NCBI RefSeq assembly: GCF_026659735.1
Contig: NZ_JANSKK010000012.1
Location: forward strand, 1 to 64,000
DNA length: 64,000 bases
Direction: 5' to 3'
Source: Staphylococcus pettenkoferi
GTDB taxonomy: Bacteria > Bacillota > Bacilli > Staphylococcales > Staphylococcaceae
Position 1 is the stretch's first letter. Each line of letters opens with the position of its first letter. A model generated the notes under the pieces. It was not told where the DNA came from. It saw only the letters and a list, made by a program, of their open reading frames with translations, and did not search any database. Shown here piece by piece: positions 29,212 through 36,310 of this stretch. The position numbers and the translations under genes were made by a program.

Positions 29212-30693
29212 ATGAAAGCGTGGACGAGAGAAGAACGATATCAACCTATGGAAGCGGTGAGTCCAGTCACACTAGAGGCGATGAAAGAACAAGTGGCGGA
29301 GTCGCCGTATCGCCAAACTTTCCACATTCAACCTGAAACGGGACTGTTGAACGATCCGAACGGGTTGATTTACTACGATGGCGAGTACTACATCTCTCAT
29401 CAGTGGTTTCCACTCGGCGCGGTGCATGGCTTGAAATATTGGTTTAACTACCGTAGTCGAGACCTCGTGCACTATGAACCGCACGGCGTGATTCTGAAAC
29501 CTGATACGGAATATGATAGTCACGGTGTTTATAGTGGCAGTGCCTTTGAGTATCAAGGTCGTTTGTATTACATGTATACAGGTAACCATCGAGATGAGGA
29601 TTGGTCACGTACGTCTTCTCAGTTGATTGCTAAAATGGAAGACGATGGGACGTTGACGAAATTCTCAAAACCTGTGATTGCTGGTCCACCTGAAGGCTAT
29701 ACGCAACACTTCAGAGATCCTAAAGTCTTTCAACGTGGGGAAACTTATTATGCTATTCTAGGTGCACAAACTGAAGATGAAGCAGGGCGCTTGCTCCTGT
29801 ATAAATCGACAGACATCGTGAAATGGGAGTTTCATGGAGAGGTGCACACACGTCTCGATGCGTTTGGCTATATGTGGGAATGTCCTGATTACTTTGAACT
29901 AGACGGGCATGATTTCGTCATGTTCTGTCCTCAGGGCATTGAAAGCGATGGCGAACGCTATCGTAATATTTACCAATCAGGTTATTTAATCGGTCAATTT
30001 GATATTGAACAACTGGAGTTTAACCATGGCGACTTCTTAGAACTTGATCACGGCTTTGACTTTTACGCACCACAGACGTTTAAGGATGAAGATGGTGAAC
30101 GTATCTTGATAGGCTGGATGGGCTTGCCAGACACAGCTTATCCGACTGATAAAGATGAATGGGCGCATTGTCTCACAGTGCCACGCACATTACATATTGA
30201 AGATGGCAAGTTAAAGCAACGCCCAATTAAGAACTTGCAGAAGTTGCGTACCAATGAGGAAACGGCACTTGGCTATGCGAACAAATTCAACCGTAAGCTT
30301 CAGCCATACGAGGGCAAGCAGTATGAGCTCATTATAGATATTTTGGAAAATGAGGCGACAGAACTGTATTTCGAACTGCGTGCCTCTAAGACACAATCCA
30401 CTTTGATTACGTATAATACGCGGACTCAGAAACTAACGTTGGATCGCTCTGAAAGCGGGCCTCTGCCAGAACCTGTAGAGGGTACGACACGGAGTACCGT
30501 ACTTGATACACCGTTACAACAACTTCAAATCTTTGTAGATACTTCAAGCATTGAAATCTTCTGTAATGATGGCGAACGTGTACTGACGTCACGTATCTTC
30601 CCTGATTCAGAAGCGACAGGAATCAAAGCATCGACAGAATCTGGGCAAGTGTACTTGAAATTTACGAAATATGACTTAGAGGAGAATGTATAA
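29212..30693 (+). CDS. scrB: Sucrose-6-phosphate hydrolase ScrB
   Basis: GH32 enzyme of 493 residues that splits sucrose-6-phosphate into glucose-6-phosphate and fructose. Catalytic motifs are LLNDPNGLIYYDG (near residue 46), FRDPKVF (near 167) and WECPDYFELDG (near 222). GGAGGAACGGAT precedes the ATG. It overlaps scrK by one base. It diverges clearly from the second GH32 protein at 25195-26610. The PTS permease that would supply its substrate is not in the window. Confidence 0.93.
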   Translation: MKAWTREERYQPMEAVSPVTLEAMKEQVAESPYRQTFHIQPETGLLNDPNGLIYYDGEYYISHQWFPLGAVHGLKYWFNYRSRDLVHYEPHGVILKPDTEYDSHGVYSGSAFEYQGRLYYMYTGNHRDEDWSRTSSQLIAKMEDDGTLTKFSKPVIAGPPEGYTQHFRDPKVFQRGETYYAILGAQTEDEAGRLLLYKSTDIVKWEFHGEVHTRLDAFGYMWECPDYFELDGHDFVMFCPQGIESDGERYRNIYQSGYLIGQFDIEQLEFNHGDFLELDHGFDFYAPQTFKDEDGERILIGWMGLPDTAYPTDKDEWAHCLTVPRTLHIEDGKLKQRPIKNLQKLRTNEETALGYANKFNRKLQPYEGKQYELIIDILENEATELYFELRASKTQSTLITYNTRTQKLTLDRSESGPLPEPVEGTTRSTVLDTPLQQLQIFVDTSSIEIFCNDGERVLTSRIFPDSEATGIKASTESGQVYLKFTKYDLEENV

Positions 30694-31664
30694 TGCGTCG
30701 TTTATTTGCGATTGGGGAAGCGTTGATTGACTTTATCCCTAATCAAACAGATATATTATTGAAAGACGTTGAAGGCTTTACACGCCAAGTAGGAGGTGCG
30801 CCTTGTAACGTTGCGGCTACAGTGGCGAAGCTAGGTGGACATGCTGAAATGGTGACGCAACTCGGTGAAGACGCCTTTGGTGATTTAATCGTAAACACGT
30901 TAGACGATATTGGCGTGGGAACGAAGCACGTGTTGCGAACGTCTGAAGCGATGACTGCACTTGCGTTTGTAAGCTTAACTGCGAGTGGGGAGCGCGATTT
31001 CTCGTTCTATCGTAAACCGTCAGCGGACATGTTGTACGATAAGGCCAATATTGAAACTTTGGATGTGCATGAAGACGATATTATGCATTTCTGTTCTGTC
31101 GATTTGGTTGAGAGTGAGATGCGAGAGGCACATCAAGCATTGATTGAGACGTTTCATCGTATAGGTGGAACGGTCGTGTTTGATCCGAATGTGCGCTTGC
31201 CGTTGTGGGATAGTCCAGAGGCATGTCAGCAGGCGATTCGCCAGTTTATTCCTCAGGCACATGTCGTGAAGATTTCAGATGAGGAACTTGAATTCGTGAC
31301 AGGTAAAAGTAATGAAAAAGAAGCAATTGATTGGTTGTTCCAAGGACAAGTAGAAGCGGTCGTTTATACGAAAGGTGCCGAAGGGGCGACGCTCTATCTA
31401 GCTGACGGTACGGAATTGAGTCATGGCGGCTTTAAAGTACAACCCATTGATACGACAGGAGCTGGAGATGCCTTTATCGGAGCATTTATTGCCCGCTTGT
31501 TAGAAGAAGATAAGCAGTCACTTTCTGATTTGCTTAAAATGAACGGCGAAGACATGTTGCGCTTTAGTAACTATGTTGCGAGCGTAGTGACGACACAGTA
31601 TGGCGCGATAAGTAGTATTCCTGAACGTGCGTACGTTGAAAAGGGATTAACGAGAGAAGAATAA
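30693..31664 (+). CDS. scrK: Fructokinase ScrK (PfkB family)
   Basis: Phosphorylates the fructose released by ScrB. It is a 323-residue ribokinase/PfkB-family kinase with the N-terminal GGAPCNVAATVAKLGG motif and the C-terminal anion-hole/catalytic motif DTTGAGDAFIGAF. The ATG overlaps the scrB stop (TAATG). scrK ends close to the convergent agrA gene, the order known from S. aureus. Confidence 0.94.
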   Translation: MRRLFAIGEALIDFIPNQTDILLKDVEGFTRQVGGAPCNVAATVAKLGGHAEMVTQLGEDAFGDLIVNTLDDIGVGTKHVLRTSEAMTALAFVSLTASGERDFSFYRKPSADMLYDKANIETLDVHEDDIMHFCSVDLVESEMREAHQALIETFHRIGGTVVFDPNVRLPLWDSPEACQQAIRQFIPQAHVVKISDEELEFVTGKSNEKEAIDWLFQGQVEAVVYTKGAEGATLYLADGTELSHGGFKVQPIDTTGAGDAFIGAFIARLLEEDKQSLSDLLKMNGEDMLRFSNYVASVVTTQYGAISSIPERAYVEKGLTREE

Positions 31665-31679
31665 TGTGTGTACATTTTT

Positions 31680-31716
31680 AACGGTTGGTGAGAGGAATCA
31701 CTAGCCGTTATTTTTC
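31680..31716 (+). terminator. Terminator of scrRBK
   Basis: AACGGTTGGTGA (from 31680) pairs with TCACTAGCCGTT (to about 31709), followed by ATTTTTCTC. Confidence 0.75.
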
Positions 31717-31733
31717 TCTTCACATTAAAAAAG

Positions 31734-31759
31734 GCACCGTCCCATGAGTAGGGCGGTGC
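31734..31759 (-). terminator. Terminator of the agr operon
   Basis: GCACCGTCCC (31734-31743) pairs with GGGCGGTGC (31751-31759). On the minus strand it follows the agrA stop and is followed by CTTTTTTAA. Confidence 0.85.
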
Positions 31760-31779
31760 ATTCGTGTATAAATAGGGTA

Positions 31780-32496
31780 TTAAATCTTCTTCACATTACG
31801 GACAGAAGCATAGCACTCTTCACCATTTTTAAAATAAACCGTCCGTGACTTCGAATCGATCGACTCGATATTGTGTCGATTCACGACGAAACTGTTGTGA
31901 CATCTAAAGAAACGGTCATCCAGCTGACTCAGTTCTTTCAGGTTGCCGTAGAATTCAATTTGTCGATTATCTAAATGAGCGATAAGTCGATGGGATTTGG
32001 AAGATGATTCAAAGAACATCACGTCATCATACTGTACATAGGCAGAGTTGCTTCCACGTTTCAACTCAATCGTCTCAACATTACTTTCTTTACTGAGCAG
32101 TTTAAGACGTGCTTCAGATGTTTCCAGACAATCAATGATACGTTTCTGTAACTCATTCGGCTCATCTTTGAAAATAAAATCCATTGCGGACACTTTATAA
32201 ACGAAAGTGAGATAAGTGAGCTCACTATGACTCGTTACGAAAATGATATTGCCGACAGGATCATGTTTACGAATCTCACTCGCAAGCTTAATTCCGTTCA
32301 TGTCCGCTTCTAGTTGAATATCTAAAAAGTAACAACCAATGTCATTAATTTCTTTAGAACGCTCAAGTACTGCATAAGGATCATCCGTAGACATCTCTAC
32401 TTTCATCGGTTTCTCCTCAATCATAATATAGTTATTAATGATGGATTCAATACTTTCACGTTGCTTAATATCATCTTCACAAATGAATATTTTCAA
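31780..32496 (-). CDS. agrA: Accessory gene regulator response regulator AgrA
   Basis: Response regulator that, when phosphorylated by AgrC, activates the agr P2 and P3 promoters. The receiver domain (residues ~1-125) has the phospho-acceptor aspartate in CYFLDIQLEADMNG. The LytTR DNA-binding domain (about 145-238) carries the conserved FFRCHNSFVVNRHNIESID region. At 238 residues it is full length. It is the last gene of agrBDCA and starts 14 bases after agrC. Confidence 0.97.
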   Translation of the reverse strand: MKIFICEDDIKQRESIESIINNYIMIEEKPMKVEMSTDDPYAVLERSKEINDIGCYFLDIQLEADMNGIKLASEIRKHDPVGNIIFVTSHSELTYLTFVYKVSAMDFIFKDEPNELQKRIIDCLETSEARLKLLSKESNVETIELKRGSNSAYVQYDDVMFFESSSKSHRLIAHLDNRQIEFYGNLKELSQLDDRFFRCHNSFVVNRHNIESIDSKSRTVYFKNGEECYASVRNVKKI

Positions 32497-32510
32497 ATCT
32501 CGTCACATCC

Positions 32511-33797
32511 TTAAGGCTCGAAGTCTAATATTTCTACTTTTTGAATGAAAAAGCCGTTCTCAATCGTTGTATCTAGTAGCACATTCTCATTATCTTCAGC
32601 AATTTCTTTCAATGTAGATAAACCTAAACCACGATTGTCTCCTTTGGTAGAGAAATTCTCCTCAAAGAGCGTGTGCACACGTGGCATGTCCGGTTGACAT
32701 TTATTCATTACTATAAATGTAACAGATTCACTCTCTTGAATAAAACCAACCCTGATGAGTGGCTCATCTTCAAGTTGTTCAGACGCCTCAATTGCGTTGT
32801 CTAAGATGATGCCAATCATGCGAGAAAGGTCTACTGTTTTTAAGTTGATACTCTCAATTATATCTGGGACTTCAATACTAATAGGAATATTCTTTTCTTG
32901 TGATTGCAGAATTTTAGTTGTAAGTAGTCCCTTAATTTCTCTAATGTGGAAATTTTCAAGACCATTTATCTTTAATGACTTAGTTTGCATTTTATCCTTC
33001 ATAGGAAGTATTTCCTTATCGAAAAAGTCTCTCAATCCTGCCATATCATCTTCTCTAATATACTCCGACATTGTGGATAATATATTTACGTAATCGTGTC
33101 TGAATTTACGCATCTCTTGGTTAATCTCTTCAATTTTCAGAGTATATTTATAGTAATTATTTATTTCTTCCATATTTCTTTTATATTGCATATCTCTAAC
33201 AAAAACAAAAGTGATGCTGACAAGTATAATAGATATAGCAATAATTAAAACTGCGCTTACAATAGCAATTACTTTAAATTTAAAAAATGTGTCTATATTG
33301 TCTGGTAAAAAATAAAAAAGAATTGTAAAAATTATAAATAACACTACACAGACGATTACTAAGTATGCCTTATTATCAGATAATGTTGATGAAGAAATCT
33401 TTCTAGTAAATAATCGGCATACAAACGCAATAATAATAGATGATATTATATAGATTAAAATATATAGTATAGTGTAAGTTAGTCCTTCTTGATTATATAA
33501 ATAATTGGTTGCCCAGAGAGACCATATAGCAATAATATTAGCTATATATCCAATAATAGAACAAAGTATTATCGATAAAACACCTAATATTCTCTTTTGA
33601 GTATATGTGAAAGCAATAATAATAGGTATAAGAATAAATATACTTTCACGACCAAGTATATTTAGAAGTATTACCGATAGAGCTAAAGTACCTATAATAA
33701 AGAGTACATTTTTGATTCTATATTTTATTCTATTAACTATCGTTATTAAAATAAATAGATCAAGTATCTGAAATATTCCTATTAAATTATCATACAT
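32511..33797 (-). CDS. agrC: Accessory gene regulator sensor kinase AgrC
   Basis: Membrane receptor kinase for the autoinducing peptide. The first ~205 residues hold about six to seven hydrophobic helices. The HPK10 histidine is in FRHDYVNILSTM (near residue 240); the N box is GIILDNAIEASEQ and the G box GDNRGLGLSTLKEI. The 428 residues match S. aureus AgrC in length. The sensor half is distinctly AT-rich and is expected to co-vary with the AgrD pheromone. Confidence 0.96.
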   Translation of the reverse strand: MYDNLIGIFQILDLFILITIVNRIKYRIKNVLFIIGTLALSVILLNILGRESIFILIPIIIAFTYTQKRILGVLSIILCSIIGYIANIIAIWSLWATNYLYNQEGLTYTILYILIYIISSIIIAFVCRLFTRKISSSTLSDNKAYLVIVCVVLFIIFTILFYFLPDNIDTFFKFKVIAIVSAVLIIAISIILVSITFVFVRDMQYKRNMEEINNYYKYTLKIEEINQEMRKFRHDYVNILSTMSEYIREDDMAGLRDFFDKEILPMKDKMQTKSLKINGLENFHIREIKGLLTTKILQSQEKNIPISIEVPDIIESINLKTVDLSRMIGIILDNAIEASEQLEDEPLIRVGFIQESESVTFIVMNKCQPDMPRVHTLFEENFSTKGDNRGLGLSTLKEIAEDNENVLLDTTIENGFFIQKVEILDFEP

Positions 33798-33829
33798 ATT
33801 TTACACACTTTCTAATATGAATGTTATTT

Positions 33830-33970
33830 TTATTTATCATATAAGTCCGTTAATTCTTTAGGTACCTCTGGTTCATCATACCATGCATGACATGATATCA
33901 TAATTGCTTTATCACCAATATAGGTTAATGATTTTATAAGCATATTCAAGATAATATTAATTATAGCCAT
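33830..33970 (-). CDS. agrD: Autoinducing peptide precursor AgrD
   Basis: A 46-residue propeptide between agrB and agrC. It has an amphipathic N-terminal leader (residues 1-~22), a core around ISCHAWY and the conserved charged C-terminal tail DEPEVPKELTDLY, which AgrB recognises. The only core cysteine is C27. By analogy with S. aureus the tail is cut after Y31, giving a thiolactone ring C-H-A-W-Y. The N-terminal cut is unknown, so the exocyclic tail is probably two to four residues ending I-S. The ATG directly follows the agrB stop. Confidence 0.95.
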   Translation of the reverse strand: MAIINIILNMLIKSLTYIGDKAIMISCHAWYDEPEVPKELTDLYDK

Positions 33971-34540
33971 TTATATCCTCTCCTTACGGAAGAATAGAGG
34001 TAATTGAGAAAATCCTACAATTATAATTCCCAATAAAATTAACTCTTTGTATGGCTCTTTGAAAAATACTGATAATAGTAAAATGAAAAAAGTTATTATT
34101 AAGGTTATTATTTTTTTAGGTTTCCTCTTACTCTCTGAGATAGGTTGCTTTATAGTAACTGCAGGAGCGTATAGAATTAAAAAAACAATACTCAAAGTTG
34201 TAGGAATAACAATAGTTGCGAAGTGTATTTTATAATGCACAATCAACCATGGTGAGAAAATAAAAAATAAAATATTCAAAGTATGACATTGTAATGTTGA
34301 TCTAGCATGCGCACCATGAGCAAAGTTTTTAATTGTTAAGAAAGATAAGTGAACAGTTAGTGTGTAAAGAAATTGATGCATTAAGAGGGAGACGCCATAA
34401 ACTACTATACCTTTTATTAAGTTGTTAGAAATAGTTTGCATTCCTAATCTCACTTTTAAATAAGTGATATGGTCTAAGTTATTTCGATCTCTGAGATAAC
34501 TAGCAAATTTTTCTATACCATTATCTATAAACTTTGCCAT
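33971..34540 (-). CDS. agrB: AgrD-processing membrane endopeptidase AgrB
   Basis: Membrane cysteine protease that removes the AgrD tail and forms the thiolactone. The catalytic His and Cys lie in AHGAHARSTLQCHTLN (near residues 75-85). About five to six hydrophobic segments follow, and the 189 residues are the usual length. AGGAGAGAAACGCT lies upstream of the ATG. It is the first gene of the P2 operon. Confidence 0.96.
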   Translation of the reverse strand: MAKFIDNGIEKFASYLRDRNNLDHITYLKVRLGMQTISNNLIKGIVVYGVSLLMHQFLYTLTVHLSFLTIKNFAHGAHARSTLQCHTLNILFFIFSPWLIVHYKIHFATIVIPTTLSIVFLILYAPAVTIKQPISESKRKPKKIITLIITFFILLLSVFFKEPYKELILLGIIIVGFSQLPLFFRKERI

Positions 34541-34561
34541 AGCGTTTCTCTCCTTACTCTA

Positions 34562-34628
34562 ATTATACGAATTAAAGTAAGAACTGTGCATTTACATGCT
34601 TAACTGTTCATATTTAATTCCTAACTGT
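34562..34628 (-). promoter_or_regulatory. agr P2 promoter with two AgrA sites
   Basis: On the minus strand the AgrA repeats are ACAGTTAGG (34628-34620) and ACAGTTAAG (34607-34599), with starts 21 bases apart. The -10 TATAAT (34567-34562) sits in TTCGTATAATT, which resembles S. aureus P2. No good -35 is present, as expected for an AgrA-dependent promoter. Confidence 0.9.
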
Positions 34629-34670
34629 TATTAAAATATTTTCCTTATTGATTTTAACATAAAATAGAAT

Positions 34671-34738
34671 ACAGTTTAGAACAAAAAATTACGAGTTAGG
34701 GATTATATGCCCACAGAGGTTGGCACCGTGTTTTAATA
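34671..34738 (+). promoter_or_regulatory. agr P3 promoter with two AgrA sites
   Basis: On the plus strand ACAGTTTAG (34671-34679) and CGAGTTAGG (34692-34700) again start 21 bases apart. The -10 is near 34733-34738 (TTTAAT), at the same distance as in P2. The sites deviate more from consensus than those of P2, so weaker AgrA binding is expected, as in S. aureus. Confidence 0.8.
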
Positions 34739-34739
34739 A

Positions 34740-35248
34740 AGATGTATCACAAAGAGATGATACAGAGTCACTTGAATTTCTAAGTGTAGATAGCGCTACT
34801 GATACAAACTAGAAATCAATACTCGAATCGTTCGGTTTGTAACTGACTCTTCGTATAGTTTGAAATGAGAACGATATCATTTCTTTGAATATTTAACAAG
34901 GAGGTACAGATTTATGACACAAGATATCGTAGAAACAGTAACTAAATTTGTTAAATTAATCGCAGAAACAGTTAAGAAATTCACTAAGTAAGCATTGATA
35001 ATCCCTATTAAGACTGTAATATTGCTCAGTCGCAAGTCAAGTGTCATTACATTTGCTTAAGCAACAGCAAACAAGTATTAACATGTAAGCTATCGTAACA
35101 TCATTCAATTTATCATTATAATAATCGGTAAATTCACTAAATTTTTTCATAATTAATAACATCCCCAAAAATAGATAAAGAAAAAATAACTGTAAAACAT
35201 TCCCTTAATAATCAAGCCGTGAGTCCCTCCCAAGCTCACGGCTTTCCC
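34740..35248 (+). ncRNA. rnaIII: RNAIII regulatory RNA
   Basis: The effector RNA of agr. The predicted start (AGATGTATCACAAAGAGATGATAC) forms a first hairpin similar to S. aureus RNAIII helix 1. The RNA contains hld. The 3' end is a hairpin with AAGCCGTGAG (35214-35223) and CTCACGGCTT (35235-35244) around a loop TCCCTCCCAAG, the C-rich motif that pairs with Shine-Dalgarno sequences of target mRNAs. Other UCCC/UUCCC motifs lie near 35002, 35161 and 35200. The length of about 510 nt matches S. aureus. The exact ends are inferred. Confidence 0.9.
34914..34991 (+). CDS. hld: Delta-hemolysin (delta-toxin)
   Basis: A 25-residue amphipathic peptide starting MTQDIVETVTKFVKLI and ending KKFTK, encoded within RNAIII. 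AAGGAGGTACAGATTT precedes the ATG. The S. aureus and S. epidermidis peptides share the M-x-x-DI start and the TVxKFxK end but differ in the middle, where WI is replaced by LI. It has no signal peptide, so export would rely on the Pmt transporter encoded at 46527-50411. Confidence 0.95.
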   Translation: MTQDIVETVTKFVKLIAETVKKFTK

Positions 35249-35300
35249 TATGTCTGAAGATGTTTAATCTGTGTAGTGTCGTTACCGATTACTATGCTTG

Positions 35301-36086
35301 CTACTTATAAAGTTCCTTTCTTAAGTTCTCAAATACAGGTATAGCTTTCCGTTGTTGAGCTACTTCTTCCATATTTAAATCTAACTCAATTTGTCCTTCT
35401 TCGTGTTCTAATTCTGCTAATATTTCACCATTTGGATTAACGACAATTGAATGACCTGCATATTCTGTTGATCCATCATTGCCATAACCATTGCTTCCCA
35501 CGACGAACATATCATTTTCAATTGCCCTCGCTTGGAGTAGGGCACGCCAATGTGCTTTACGTGCTTCTGGCCACTGGGCGACATAAAAAGCAATTTGTGC
35601 ACCTTTACTTGCTGGATAGCGTAATAGTTCAGGAAATCTCAAGTCATAGCATATAATCTGAGTTGCAGTAACATCGTTTGTTAGTTGAAATGCCTCAGGT
35701 ACTTTGTCGCCAGCTTCAAGATAGTCAGGTTCATGCAACATCGGCACAAGATGCACTTTATCGTAGTTATTGATGATTTCTCCTGATTTGTTAACCGTGA
35801 ATGCGGTATTGTAGACTTTATCATTTTTAATATTTGAGACAGATCCAGCTACAATTGCGACATTATACTTTTGTGCGAGTTGAGCAATAAATTGCTGACT
35901 GCGTTCTAAGTTGTGATCTGCTAAGTCATTGAGTTTTTCTAACGCATAACCGTTGTTCCACATCTCTGGCAGTACAACGCATTCTGTGTTTGCTGTGATG
36001 TGTTTGTCAAAGAGCTGTTTGATTTTACTTTCATTTTGTTGTGCATTTGCGGGTTCTATTCTAAATTGTAATACAAGCACTTTCAC
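35301..36086 (-). CDS. Carbon-nitrogen (nitrilase-like) hydrolase
   Basis: A 261-residue member of the nitrilase superfamily. The catalytic triad is visible: E in VLPEMWNNGY, K in NYDKVHLVP and C in IICYDLRFPELLRYP. The signature resembles the YafV / omega-amidase-like branch, which could hydrolyse 2-oxoglutaramate or similar amides; this is inferred. I use GTG 36086 with AAAAGGAC upstream; the longer frame to 36149 adds an unlikely hydrophobic stretch. It lies between RNAIII and sdrH, as in S. aureus. Confidence 0.85.
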   Translation of the reverse strand: MKVLVLQFRIEPANAQQNESKIKQLFDKHITANTECVVLPEMWNNGYALEKLNDLADHNLERSQQFIAQLAQKYNVAIVAGSVSNIKNDKVYNTAFTVNKSGEIINNYDKVHLVPMLHEPDYLEAGDKVPEAFQLTNDVTATQIICYDLRFPELLRYPASKGAQIAFYVAQWPEARKAHWRALLQARAIENDMFVVGSNGYGNDGSTEYAGHSIVVNPNGEILAELEHEEGQIELDLNMEEVAQQRKAIPVFENLRKELYK

Positions 36087-36310
36087 TTTTATCAGTCCTT
36101 TTATAAAAGTAATTATACATAATATACTAGAAAATGATAGCGTTTTCAAAATATAATAAATTCGAGTTTGTTGAAGTCATTGTGTTACAAAGATTTTACG
36201 ATAAAATTAATTTTTTAAATTCATATTCAAAAAGTACTATTAACATAATAAAATATGTTAAGTTACAGATAAGAGCAACGTAAAAAATGAGAGAAAGAGA
36301 GGTGAGTGAG

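Noticed and set aside
24072..31664. Recent duplication of a single sucrose operon
   Set aside because: The two GH32 proteins and the two LacI proteins differ widely, and the transporters differ in type, so separate origins are more likely.
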